Source: an uncultured Aquimarina sp.
Lineage (GTDB): Bacteria > Bacteroidota > Bacteroidia > Flavobacteriales > Flavobacteriaceae
NCBI RefSeq assembly: GCF_947496855.1
Contig: NZ_CANMED010000001.1
Coordinates: 620,001-684,000, forward strand
Direction: 5' to 3'
Length of the DNA: 64,000 bases
Part shown: positions 9,584 to 17,791 of the stretch, piece after piece
Position numbering within the stretch: position 1 is the stretch's first letter
How the letters are laid out: each line of letters opens with the position of its first letter
Notes under the pieces: generated by a model
The model's database searches: none
What the model was told of the DNA's origin: nothing
The model's input: the letters and a program-made list of their open reading frames with translations, nothing else
Translations under genes and position numbers: made by a program

Positions 9584-9991
9584 CTAAGATTTTAGTTTAT
9601 CTACCATATTATTTAAGGCATACTTTTCTAATTCCTCTATAGTTTTACTTGATATTTTTATCTCCCAATTGGATAAACTGGGCATTAAACTCACTTCGTT
9701 ATTTATAAAGAAATTGTTATCGGAATCTTGTAATTCTATAGATGGAATTACATAAATAACTCTTGACTCTTTTTCTAGGATTAAAACTAAAGCGATAAAC
9801 AAGTTATCGTTTAGTTCTCCTAAATCTTGCTTTAAAGTTTTAATACTTTGCTTAAAAGTATCTAAATCTAGTGGTTGTAGATAAATTTGGTTGTTCCCAA
9901 TTAAAAAATCAACTCCTTCCCTCCCATTGGGTTTGAAAGTTAATTTTAACTCAAAACTAGCTAATTCAGATTTTAAGAAACCTAAAATCAT
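9584..9991 (-). CDS. Small protein of unknown function, last gene of methyltransferase/GHKL operon
   Basis: The protein has 135 residues; I do not recognise the family with certainty. It shows alternating strands: GVDFLIGNNQIYLQPL, DNLFIALVLIL, SRVIYVIPSIEL, then NWEIKISSKTIEELEKYAL. This order (Asp-strand, x-Gln strand, hydrophobic strand, IPS strand, Trp) resembles small PD-(D/E)XK-like proteins of the DUF4365 type, but the expected Lys of the motif is not seen, so a nuclease activity is only a guess. It lies 20 bp downstream of the receiver-domain gene and is probably co-transcribed with it, which suggests a subunit or effector role in that system. Confidence 0.6.
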   Translation of the reverse strand: MILGFLKSELASFELKLTFKPNGREGVDFLIGNNQIYLQPLDLDTFKQSIKTLKQDLGELNDNLFIALVLILEKESRVIYVIPSIELQDSDNNFFINNEVSLMPSLSNWEIKISSKTIEELEKYALNNMVDKLKS

Positions 9992-10011
9992 TTTATTTTA
10001 GTGAAAAAAAT

Positions 10012-11118
10012 TTATTTAAATATAGAATTAAATACTTCATCTGAATTGAAATCTGGTGAACCTTGTCTTCCATAATAATTTGAATATCTAGAAATAATAT
10101 CTTTTAAAAAGGGCATAGAAACAGTCGCTATTCTTTTACATTCACCTTTTTTTAATTTACGTTCAACAGCTCTAACGCCAACAGTTGTTTTATCTTGAAA
10201 ATCAATTAATCCTGCATTAATATCATTATGCTTTGGAATAAAATGGAAATTTCCACTAGAATTATTTTGAATATACTTATTTAAACGTTTACGATTATCA
10301 TTAGATTTTCCTGTTGTACTATTCAAAGAACTATAATTTTTTACTTCACTTGATAAGTCTTTTATTTTGCAAAATAAAATTCTTCTAGTATTTCTATTTC
10401 CATCATGACGAATAACAATATCACATGAAGGAGTTAAAACAATATATCTAGTTCCTAGATATTCAATAATATCACCAGTGAAAATATTTTCCTTAATAGG
10501 TTTTGTTATGTAAAACTCGCTTGGGTGATAATTCTCTTCATCAAGATACTCTAACATATGAAGAATTGTGTAACGCAATAAGGATTTTTCTTTTTGTTCA
10601 GAATTTCGAGAAATATCTTTTGACCATAAGTCGATTGAAGTAGATAAGTTCTCCCAAAATATTTTATCTAGATACTTTTCAATTTGACCTTGTTTACCTA
10701 TTATCTTTAAAATTCCTGTTTCTTGAATTTTAATTATGTCGTTAAAAACTTCATTGTAATCAATGCCATCTTTAGTTTTAATCCTTAAAAAATCTGATTG
10801 AATAAAATCGGGACTTACATCACCAGGTGTATTTGTTATAATATAAACTGGAAAACGTCTTTTACTATAAATTTGCTTTACTATATTATTTCCTTCTTCA
10901 GCACTTAATATATCTTCAGTAGATAATTTTAAATCAATAAATGCTGCAGACCATTCATTTTCTTCTAATGCCTTTAAACCTTCTTTTTCATTTTTCTTTA
11001 TAACTGGATTTATAATGTGCTCTCCATCAAAGTCCATGTTTAAAGTTCTTATTGTATCTTCATAAGATTGAATATCATTTGGATCGTTCTCGACGATTAG
11101 AATATCGATTATTGCCAT
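10012..11118 (-). CDS. Receiver-domain protein with C-terminal beta-rich effector-like domain
   Basis: The protein has 368 residues. Residues 1 to about 125 look like a response-regulator receiver: DILIVENDPND (acidic pocket E10/D12), WSAAFIDLKL (phosphoacceptor D62), VYIITNTPG (Thr) and RIKTKDG (Lys). A helical linker of about 75 residues follows. The second half has no DNA-binding fold that I can see; it carries FTGDIIEYLGTRYIVLTPSCDIV, RRILFCKI, GNFHFIPKH and a late YYGRQGSPDF motif, looking like a small beta-barrel domain of unknown function. It starts one base after the GHKL gene ends, so it is likely the cognate partner of that kinase-like protein. Confidence 0.75.
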   Translation of the reverse strand: MAIIDILIVENDPNDIQSYEDTIRTLNMDFDGEHIINPVIKKNEKEGLKALEENEWSAAFIDLKLSTEDILSAEEGNNIVKQIYSKRRFPVYIITNTPGDVSPDFIQSDFLRIKTKDGIDYNEVFNDIIKIQETGILKIIGKQGQIEKYLDKIFWENLSTSIDLWSKDISRNSEQKEKSLLRYTILHMLEYLDEENYHPSEFYITKPIKENIFTGDIIEYLGTRYIVLTPSCDIVIRHDGNRNTRRILFCKIKDLSSEVKNYSSLNSTTGKSNDNRKRLNKYIQNNSSGNFHFIPKHNDINAGLIDFQDKTTVGVRAVERKLKKGECKRIATVSMPFLKDIISRYSNYYGRQGSPDFNSDEVFNSIFK

Positions 11119-11119
11119 A

Positions 11120-13279
11120 TTATTTTCTAATTTCTAATGTAAAGTATGCACCATTATCAATATCATGCGCTAATATTATTCCATTAAGTCTTTCTGCAGA
11201 TTCACCAGCTATTGGTAAACCTAAACCTGTTCCATTTATTTTTTTAGAAAACCCAGGATTAAAGATTGCTGCGCTTTCGATATCATCTTTACTTATACCT
11301 AGACCATTATCCTTATAATGAACAATAATATCTTTTTTACTATCTTCTATGTAAATTGAGATTTGCTTTTTATCTTCTATTTCATTTAACCAATAAATAC
11401 TATTCTCAATTAAATTTGTAAATATGATTATCATATCTTCTTCCCAACCTTTAAATAAAAGATTCTCTTCTCCCTTTAAATTAAATTCAATCGAATTTTC
11501 TTCAAAAGTCGTTTTAAAAATTGCTGCTGCTTTATCAATAGCTTTTAAAACTGAAAAATCTTTTTTATCTCCTTTGTTTTGCTTCGCTAAAGGATCTAAC
11601 CTTTTAAATAAATCAGAAAGAAAAGTACTTTGTTCTTTATAATTTTCTAACCTATCTAAAATATCATCATATATTTCATCTGACCAATCACCTTTTGCTT
11701 TATAATGTTTTAACCATCTAGATAGGTTTGGAGATTGTTGCTTAAAATAACTAACAGGTTTTCTACCTTCATGCAGTAATACTGTAACAACTTTACCTAA
11801 AGTTGCTTGACCTTGATAAATAGCAATGGTTTTCTGAATATTGTTTAGAATTAATGATTTCTTTTCAGCTTCTTTTTTAATTAAGGACTTAATTTCATTA
11901 ATAGTATTATCATCAGCTTTGAGAGAATCAAGTTTTTTACTAACATCTTTGGAAAGGCTTTCAAAATCAAAAAGTTCTTCTAATTCTTTTTTAGTTGTAT
12001 CTTTTTTTCTTCCTTTTCCTGTTTTCTTTCTGTAATTGAATCTTCTTGATTCAAGTTCGTTTATTGTTACTTGTAAAATTTCAACAAGACCAAAATAATT
12101 TGAATCTTCTTTCAATCCATCTCGAGCACTTTTTTCTCTCAAACCAGAAATTTCTTCAGGCATTATTTCAATAAAACCGATGACTTGGTTATTACTAATT
12201 CTAAATGAAGGATTTTGTATTCTTCTTTTATCTAAATTTAACCAATCGATTCCTCCGTTTCCATATGGTCTAATCCTGAATTTTTCTCTATATAGATTAA
12301 CTCCATAAGCGTCATCTAGCATTAATCTAGCTTCCCTCTTTCCAATTGCAAATTTCGTAATAGGATCGATTAAGCCTTTATCGATTAAATTTGATATAGC
12401 TTCTGGGTCTCTGTCAAAAACACGAAAATCAAATTTTATTGGACCACAATATTGTTTATCATTTTTTAATTTTATTTGAAAAGAAATCTTATCGTGTGTG
12501 GAGTTTTTATCATAATTATTTTCATAAATAGCATTAAGATTACCACTTGAATCAACATCACCGCTAATTTTGTAATCAAAAAAATCACTTATTGGTAAGG
12601 CTTCTATTTCGAAAATCTGATTGTTATACTCTTCAAATGGGCAATTAATAAAAGCTAGGTTAATATTAAAAATCTCTTTGTCATCTTTTTTGCTTAAAAT
12701 TGGTGACTTTAATTTTCTTAATTCCCTTGTCAATTTTGAAAGTTCAGGTCTTCCCCATACTTCACGCTTTTCACCTCTAGCTTCAATAATTAATTTTGTA
12801 GTTGGTCTTTCTTGAGTTTTAGTTGAAATAACCTCTATTAAAACATCTTCTAAAAATTCTTCTTTTTCAAAAACCTCCCAACTTATTTCAATATTTGTAC
12901 TCTCTCCTGTTTTATCAATTGAATTCAGTTTAAGTTTTTGTCCTAAAATAGCAGCTGCGTATCTTCCTATACCTTTTCTTCCTTGAAAGTTTCTCCCACT
13001 TGGACTAGTTTTTTCTTTTAATTTATTATCAGTTGCAGGTACAAGCCATTTTGTTAAAATTGTTTCTCTTGACATACCATGTCCATCATCTAATATTTCA
13101 ATTAGTAATGCTTCATCTTCATATTCAAAAGTTATATTAACATCACTAGCATCAGCATCAAATGAATTTTTAACAAGTTCAATAATTGCCGCATAGGAAT
13201 CACCAATTAAGTCTTCTCCTATTGTAGTAATCAGTCTAGCAGCTGGTTTTATATTAAATAAGTTATCGTTATTAGGCAT
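11120..13279 (-). CDS. Dual GHKL protein: MORC/Hsp90-like ATPase fused to histidine-kinase-like module
   Basis: The protein has 719 residues and no membrane segment. The N-terminal GHKL ATPase has ELVKNSFDADA (34-44), DDGHGM (64-69) and GRKGIGRYA (100-108), as in HSP90/MORC/paraMORC proteins. Residues about 115-440 form an S5-like and linker region; about 440-490 looks coiled. Then comes an H-box-like LLHEGRKPVSYF with His503, and a second GHKL domain with NLIENS, DNGLGIS and GTGLGLPIA, as in sensor kinases. MORC-like GHKL ATPases are known from restriction-modification neighbourhoods. The methyltransferase upstream (1-bp overlap) and the receiver protein downstream suggest ATP-driven sensing of DNA state coupled to phosphotransfer. 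Confidence 0.82.
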   Translation of the reverse strand: MPNNDNLFNIKPAARLITTIGEDLIGDSYAAIIELVKNSFDADASDVNITFEYEDEALLIEILDDGHGMSRETILTKWLVPATDNKLKEKTSPSGRNFQGRKGIGRYAAAILGQKLKLNSIDKTGESTNIEISWEVFEKEEFLEDVLIEVISTKTQERPTTKLIIEARGEKREVWGRPELSKLTRELRKLKSPILSKKDDKEIFNINLAFINCPFEEYNNQIFEIEALPISDFFDYKISGDVDSSGNLNAIYENNYDKNSTHDKISFQIKLKNDKQYCGPIKFDFRVFDRDPEAISNLIDKGLIDPITKFAIGKREARLMLDDAYGVNLYREKFRIRPYGNGGIDWLNLDKRRIQNPSFRISNNQVIGFIEIMPEEISGLREKSARDGLKEDSNYFGLVEILQVTINELESRRFNYRKKTGKGRKKDTTKKELEELFDFESLSKDVSKKLDSLKADDNTINEIKSLIKKEAEKKSLILNNIQKTIAIYQGQATLGKVVTVLLHEGRKPVSYFKQQSPNLSRWLKHYKAKGDWSDEIYDDILDRLENYKEQSTFLSDLFKRLDPLAKQNKGDKKDFSVLKAIDKAAAIFKTTFEENSIEFNLKGEENLLFKGWEEDMIIIFTNLIENSIYWLNEIEDKKQISIYIEDSKKDIIVHYKDNGLGISKDDIESAAIFNPGFSKKINGTGLGLPIAGESAERLNGIILAHDIDNGAYFTLEIRK

Positions 13280-14499
13280 TATAATATTTTAATAATTTTA
13301 TTAGCAATTTCTTTTGCCATCAATGGAGGAACAGCATTTCCTATTTGTCTAAAAGCTGCACTTCTTCCTCCTTCAAAAAAGAAATCATCAGAAAAAGATT
13401 GTATTCTGGCAGCCTCTCTTACAGATAACGATCGTATTTGTTTAGTATCAGGATAAATATAATGATGACCATCTTTTGCTATATGAGCTACCATTGTATG
13501 TGAATAACCATTAGGGTCAACAACTTTATATCTATCTAAAAATGATTTTTGATTTTTGTGTGTTTTTAAATTTTCTGGTAAATCTGGATATTTAAGACGC
13601 TCTTCATTTTTCATCCATTTTTTAATTGCAATTTTATAAATTGCTAAATCTCTTTCATTATGGGGTCTAGCTAAATGTTGAGTAACAAAATCAACTCCGT
13701 TTCTAAGCTCAAATTTTTTGAGATATTCTGAACTATCAGCTTTGTATTTAGTTAAGTTATTTTGTTCTCCTGGTTTTAATTTTTTTAAATCATTAAGTAA
13801 ATCACTTACTTTCCAATCTTTATTTTCTTTATCAAATTCTGGATAACTAAAACCACTATTCTTTTGCCAACCTATTAAAATGATTCTTTTTCTGTTTTGA
13901 ATAACTCCAAAGTCAGCTGAATTTTGAATTGTATAATCTAACTCATAACCTATCCTTTTGAAATAAGCTCGCATATTTTTAAAATATCTGCCTTCATCAG
14001 CAGTAACTAAGCCCATTACATTTTCAAAAACAAAAACTTTTGGATTATAATTCTTTAGAAATTTTGCATATTCTTTGTATAACAGATTTCTGGGGTCATT
14101 TTTCATCCCGTCTTTATCTCTTGCTCTACCAACTAAAGAATAAGCTTGACAAGGAGGCCCTCCAACAACTAAGTCTATTTCTTTATTGCCTGCTAATTCA
14201 TCAATTTTATTGAAAATTACATCATTATTCTTTCCTCCTATTCCAATATTTAGAACAGAATCAAGTAATTCTTTGTTACCATATTTTTCGAGAAAGTCTA
14301 TACGAGAAATTTTTGATTGAAGATAGTCATAGTAGTTATCTAATTTTCCTTCCTCTTTTAATTTATGATAAACCAACCTTGTTTCTAAAGTTTTACAGGC
14401 ATTCTCATCAATTTCAACGTGAGCAATTGGATTAAACCCTGCTTTAATAAAGCCTTCAGACAGTCCGCCAGCACCAGAAAATAAATCTATGAAGTTCAT
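13279..14499 (-). CDS. DNA (cytosine-5-)-methyltransferase
   Basis: The protein has 406 residues. Motif I is IDLFSGAGGLSEGF at the N-terminus, motif IV is VVGGPPCQAYS with catalytic Cys118, motif VI is FVFENVMGL, motif VIII is QNRKRIILIG, and motif X is QIGNAVPPLMA near the C-terminus. It methylates cytosine at C5 in a sequence-specific context that cannot be read from the sequence. The segment between motifs I and IV is long (about 100 residues). It is the first gene of a four-gene operon, and no standard type II endonuclease is adjacent, so it may mark self DNA for the GHKL/receiver proteins that follow. Confidence 0.93.
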   Translation of the reverse strand: MNFIDLFSGAGGLSEGFIKAGFNPIAHVEIDENACKTLETRLVYHKLKEEGKLDNYYDYLQSKISRIDFLEKYGNKELLDSVLNIGIGGKNNDVIFNKIDELAGNKEIDLVVGGPPCQAYSLVGRARDKDGMKNDPRNLLYKEYAKFLKNYNPKVFVFENVMGLVTADEGRYFKNMRAYFKRIGYELDYTIQNSADFGVIQNRKRIILIGWQKNSGFSYPEFDKENKDWKVSDLLNDLKKLKPGEQNNLTKYKADSSEYLKKFELRNGVDFVTQHLARPHNERDLAIYKIAIKKWMKNEERLKYPDLPENLKTHKNQKSFLDRYKVVDPNGYSHTMVAHIAKDGHHYIYPDTKQIRSLSVREAARIQSFSDDFFFEGGRSAAFRQIGNAVPPLMAKEIANKIIKIL

Positions 14500-14577
14500 A
14501 AGTGTTCTTAAAATTGCTTAAAAATAGTCTAGTTTATTATAAAAAAGAAAGGTTTATAAGTTTATTTTAAGATAGAA

Positions 14578-14732
14578 TCCCATTCCATACACATTCCCAC
14601 TTCGCTCCTATCGTCGCTTCGGGCAAAGCGTATTCCATTACATTTTTAAAGAAACATTTGAGAAGAAAAAAATCAAAGAAAATAAGTACTTGTAAAAGCT
14701 TTTTACCCAAGCAAAGTGACATAACGCAAGTA
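14578..14732. repeat. Left flank repeat of P2
   Basis: The text CCCATTCCATACACATTCCCACTT, CTCCTATCGTCGCTTC, TATTCCATTAC, AAGCAAAGTGACATAACGCA recurs in varied form before P3 (16135), before P4 (17940), at 20601 and before P5 (22112). It holds no gene. It always runs up to the CATTATAG arm of the palindromic element, except at 20679, where a gene fragment follows. Confidence 0.65.
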
Positions 14733-14894
14733 CATTATAGTACAAATATGTTTATATGAGTAAAACGGCGAATAGAACTTTTTCGGTTCTATTTTACATA
14801 GATGCAGATATAGCGCCTCTAGGTCTATATCGTCAGCATTTATGTAACAGCCGTTTTACGACCTAGGTTTCATTGATATTCGTAAGCTATAATG
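14733..14894. repeat. Multi-stem palindromic element, copy P2
   Basis: This is the cleanest short copy (162 bases). The outer arms CATTATAG and CTATAATG sit at its exact ends; within are AAAACGGC/GCCGTTTT, the AATAGAAC/GTTCTATT hairpin and the GATATAG/CTATATC hairpin. It matches P1 nearly base for base between AGTACAAATAT and TTCGTA. Both lie on the borders of the methyltransferase/GHKL operon and in the same orientation, so that operon is bracketed by direct copies. Confidence 0.82.
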
Positions 14895-15503
14895 ATATTA
14901 TATAAAATATCCCAGGATAATTCTATTTCATAGCTATCGTAGCTACTGGGGTCATCATAAAAACAAAAAATAGATCGTTTAAACATCCTGCTCACATTTA
15001 CGCACAGCATTCTTATTGTTTTTTAATGGAGTTTGTGATTGCTACGCAGTTGTAGCTATAATTTGCCGTTATGTACGGAATAATTCTAAAGATTAAGAAT
15101 CTTTGGAATTGTTAGCGAGCTAATGCGGCTGGGGTTGCCTAACAATCGCTCGATTGTTTTTTTAGAATAATTGTGCTATCGCAACAATTTTCTAAAACAC
15201 AATTATCCATCGCTTGCCAGCCACCAAAAAAAAAGCAAACACTTTTAGGTGCATTATAAATCGCGTATTTGATAAAACATCCGTGAAAAAAGTTTTTACG
15301 CGATTCTCGTGACGTTCCCACATAAGCATAAAATTACTCTACGAGATAATTTCTATGCACATGCTAACCGCAGAATACAGATTAAACTTTCTAAGAGTTT
15401 GCATTATCTTTTTCCTTGATGAAAAAGAAACAAAAAATCAAGGCTGCATAAAACTTTGGAAACAGGGCTGAAATATAATTGTATCAAAAATGTAAATTAA
15501 AAT
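14895..15503. repeat. Non-coding right flank of P2, copy of the segment after P1
   Basis: There is no credible gene in this stretch of about 600 bases. It repeats, with drift, the order of elements found at 8849-9400: a TAAAATATCCCA start, GTAGCTATAATTTGC, CTCGATTGTTTTTTTAG, CAAACACTTTTAG, CGTGAAAAAAGTTTTTACGCG, and the CCTTGATGAAAAA/ATCAAGG hairpin near 15414-15445, ending in ACTTTGGAAACA. Part of it also matches 18360-18460. A 60-codon frame on the minus strand at 15139-15321 is not kept in the other copies. Confidence 0.7.
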
Positions 15504-15794
15504 CTATAAATTCTTTTCATAATCCATACTTTGATTTAATACACGAATAATCAAAATATCAATATCTGTAGCTAAATAAAAAATAGTATGAGATTTATAA
15601 GAAAATCGTTTTAATGATAAAATAAATTCAGAGGCATCACGTCCAAGATTAGTATTGTCCGCTAATACTTGAAACAGCGTATGCATCCCTAATAAGTATC
15701 CCTTGGCTTGTTTTAACCCAAATGTTTCAATACCATATTCATACATTTTGGCAAGATCCATCTCTGCTTTTCTTGATACTTTATAAACGCCCAT
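15504..15794 (-). CDS. RelE/ParE family toxin
   Basis: The protein has 96 residues with the ParE pattern: YKVSRKAEMDLAKMYEYG, QAKGYLLGMHTLFQVLAD, GRDASEFILSLKRFSYKSHTIFY and ILIIRVLNQSMDYEKNL (usual form RVLHxxMD). ParE toxins poison DNA gyrase, and related RelE proteins cut mRNA on the ribosome; the RVLxxxMD end favours ParE. It starts inside the antitoxin gene (14-bp overlap), the usual type II toxin-antitoxin order. It sits between palindromic elements P2 and P3. Confidence 0.9.
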   Translation of the reverse strand: MGVYKVSRKAEMDLAKMYEYGIETFGLKQAKGYLLGMHTLFQVLADNTNLGRDASEFILSLKRFSYKSHTIFYLATDIDILIIRVLNQSMDYEKNL

Positions 15795-16038
15795 CTGCTC
15801 TCATACGTTCTTCGACTTCTTTCATAATATCTGGCACAGATTTATCACTAATACCACTATCCATACCTTCAGTTATAGCCGCTTTAAGTGCTGAAAATTT
15901 TGCTTTTTTAGCTTGGTCACGTCTTACTAAATCACGAAGATACTCACTGTCATTTGTGAACTCTCCTGCCTTAATTTGAGATTTTATCCACTTATCTTGT
16001 TTCTCTGTAAACGTGATCGTTTTTCTAATTGTTGACAT
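15781..16038 (-). CDS. ParD-type (CopG/RHH) antitoxin
   Basis: The protein has 85 residues. The N-terminus RKTITFTEKQDKWIKSQIKAGEFTNDSEYLRDLVRRD is the ribbon-helix-helix DNA-binding fold of ParD antitoxins; the C-terminal half (about 45-85) is the toxin-binding tail. Overlap with the downstream toxin gene implies coupled translation. ParD proteins bind the toxin and repress their own promoter, so autoregulation upstream of 16038 is likely. Confidence 0.9.
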   Translation of the reverse strand: MSTIRKTITFTEKQDKWIKSQIKAGEFTNDSEYLRDLVRRDQAKKAKFSALKAAITEGMDSGISDKSVPDIMKEVEERMRADGRL

Positions 16039-16134
16039 AATTAAATGTTTAAATAATCATACTATTGGTGTAATATACAATATTCATTAAACATTCCAAA
16101 ACTAAGAACTCCTAATTAATGCTCTTGTAATCAC

Positions 16135-16361
16135 TCCCATTAAACACATTACACTCCCCTCCTGCTGTCGGCTCGTATAATAAGTGTTCCATTACCTTTT
16201 TGAAGAAACATTTCGTTAGAAAACTTTTAAAATAAACTGTAGAAGTAATAAAGCCAGCGCACCTCCTCGCCCACAATTTTAAAGATTCTCAATCTTCAAA
16301 ATTATGTCGTACCAAAGCAAAGTAACCCTTCGACACGCTCAGGGTAATACATAATACAGAA
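16135..16361. repeat. Left flank repeat of P3, with REP-like palindrome
   Basis: This segment matches 17940-18106 and 22112-22370: GTTCCATTACCTTTTT, TTCGTTAGAAAACTTTTAAA, ATAAAGCCAGCGCACC, AAGATTCTCAATCTTCAAAA, then the REP-like CCCTTCGACACGCTCAGGG near 16336 and AATACATAATACAGAA. It holds no gene. Short REP sequences of this kind are common between genes in Flavobacteriia. Confidence 0.65.
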
Positions 16362-16581
16362 CATTATAGTACAAATGTATTTATTAAAGCAAATTGGCGA
16401 ATAGAACTTTTTACTGTGCTAATTTTACATAGATGCAGATATAGTGCCTTTAGGTCTATATCGTCAGACAAATCGACTTTAGGAGATTCACGAAATCCAC
16501 TATATCAAATATAAACCAGTGAGTAATTATGTAACAGCCGTTTTACGACCTGAATTTGATTTGTATTCGTAAGCTATAATG
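16362..16581. repeat. Multi-stem palindromic element, copy P3 (long form)
   Basis: This copy has 220 bases, with CATTATAG and CTATAATG at its ends. It carries an extra stretch of about 57 bases (starting TCAGACAAATCGACTTTAGG) before GTAACAGCCGTTTTACGACC. The same insert is in P5, so the long form is a real subtype. The 5' arm of the AAAACGGC stem has drifted (AAATTGGC) and so has the first hairpin, while the 3' arm is intact, so this copy is partly decayed. Confidence 0.78.
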
Positions 16582-16760
16582 CCCCCAGCCGCATCATCCC
16601 GTAGATTTAATAAACTGATTCACTGATTCATAGAATCAATTTATTAAACTCGTGTAAAATATCCCAGAATGATTCTATTTCATTATCGTATCTATCGGTA
16701 CTGTTATAATTAATATTTAAACTTTCAACAAATTCACTTTCACTGTAAAATGTGTTTAAA

Positions 16761-16791
16761 TGGATGAATAACAATAATTTGTGGATGAATG
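16761..16791 (+). repeat. 31-bp direct repeat, left copy
   Basis: The repeat reads TGGATGAATAACAATA then ATTTGTGGATGAATG. The second copy at 17792-17822 differs by one base. The pair brackets the crystallin-like lipoprotein gene together with its terminator and upstream motif. Each copy itself contains TGGATGAAT twice. Confidence 0.8.
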
Positions 16792-16811
16792 AAAATTCTA
16801 AACAAGACAAA

Positions 16812-16837
16812 AAAACCACTTTCAATGAAGTGGTTTT
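16812..16837 (-). terminator. Rho-independent terminator of the crystallin-like gene
   Basis: On the minus strand AAAACCACTT and AAGTGGTTTT form a 10-bp stem with a 6-base loop, followed by a run of seven T. It lies 28 bases past the stop codon of the gene at 16866-17537. Confidence 0.85.
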
Positions 16838-16865
16838 AATGTAGTAGGTTGCAAAATCATATTAA

Positions 16866-17537
16866 TTAATACCAACCACGTAAACCTGAAGTTATATCAT
16901 CAAAACCATACATAGCTAAATTTGGAACGAATTTTACAGTATGTCTAGGAGTGGTAAAAGTAAGTGTTCTTCCTCCATAATTTTTATGCTCGTAAAGGCG
17001 AACATAAAAAGTTTTCTCAAGTGAATTTGTGATATGAAGAGAAGATATTCTATCGTGCCACTTAGTATTATTAGTTGCTGGCTGTTGGTCTCTTAATTCA
17101 GCTACAGAGAAACCATTATTTAACTTTATGGGAAACTGAATCGCTCCATTACTATTATAACTTCTATAATATTGATATTTAAAAAATTCTGTTCTAACAG
17201 TTCCTACAGGAATTCGTTTTTGTTCGTTCACATTATTTTGATTTGGTACTTCAAAAAAAGCGTCTAATTCTTCAGTAGTATCAAATAAATATATTTCATT
17301 TTCTTCTGCTAAATCGAATACGTGGGCAGTAAGTAAAGCTGTTTTTATTTCTTCATTTAATTTAGAGTAATCTATCGCATCGTTGTCATCTCCTTGTGTA
17401 GTATAAGAAATGCCATTATAAAAAATAGTAACTTCATTCTGTTGTTCAGAATTAGTTTGTGTTGAAATTTCTTCTTTAGAACACGAACTGATAAGAAAGA
17501 CTAAAGTCATTAAAATAATTGATAAGTAATGTTTCAT
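16866..17537 (-). CDS. Lipoprotein with C-terminal beta/gamma-crystallin-like domain
   Basis: The protein has 223 residues. A lipoprotein signal (IILMTLVFLISSC, Cys about 19) suggests anchoring in the outer or inner membrane. The middle (about 40-150) is not recognised. The last 45 residues carry FYVRLYEHKNYGGRTLTF and DDITSGLRG, the Y/F-x-x-x-x-F/Y-x-G and late-strand motifs of a beta/gamma-crystallin Greek key, a fold that often binds calcium or sits in secreted proteins. It has its own terminator, a conserved motif about 97 bases upstream (17634-17666) and 31-bp direct repeats on both sides, so it behaves as a one-gene unit. Confidence 0.7.
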   Translation of the reverse strand: MKHYLSIILMTLVFLISSCSKEEISTQTNSEQQNEVTIFYNGISYTTQGDDNDAIDYSKLNEEIKTALLTAHVFDLAEENEIYLFDTTEELDAFFEVPNQNNVNEQKRIPVGTVRTEFFKYQYYRSYNSNGAIQFPIKLNNGFSVAELRDQQPATNNTKWHDRISSLHITNSLEKTFYVRLYEHKNYGGRTLTFTTPRHTVKFVPNLAMYGFDDITSGLRGWY

Positions 17538-17633
17538 AGGTATTAAATTGATATTTTGATTAATTATATTTATTGTAGGTGATTTTTTATTGATTAATTC
17601 GTTCTAATTTTCACAATAAATAAATTTGAATAA

Positions 17634-17666
17634 TACCTACTCTATTTTGGCTTTTCGGTTTCCGCC
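17634..17666 (-). promoter_or_regulatory. Conserved upstream motif shared with the bacteriocin-like gene
   Basis: The plus-strand text TACCTACTCT, ATTTTGGCTTTTCGG, TTTCCGCC is repeated at 41995-42025 with one 2-base gap and one substitution. Both copies precede minus-strand genes coding for short exported products. Such similarity in otherwise unrelated intergenic DNA suggests an operator or a shared 5' leader. Confidence 0.6.
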
Positions 17667-17791
17667 ATTTTCATAAGAAAATCTAATTATATTAAATTTT
17701 CTTACTATCATAAATTAACTAAGCTATAATAAGGTTAGCGAAACTTAATTTATTTAAAATTACAACAAAAGCGAATTAATATATGCTTGAG

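Noticed and set aside
9584..14499. Ordinary type II restriction-modification system
   Set aside because: The methyltransferase is clear, but none of the neighbours is a recognisable endonuclease; the 135-residue protein has at most a weak nuclease-like layout.
15139..15321. 60-codon minus-strand frame after P2
   Set aside because: It lies in repeated non-coding flank and the frame is not kept in the copies after P1 and P4.
16628..16825. 65-codon minus-strand frame
   Set aside because: It runs through repeat flank, one of the 31-bp direct repeats and the terminator of the next gene; its composition is not protein-like.
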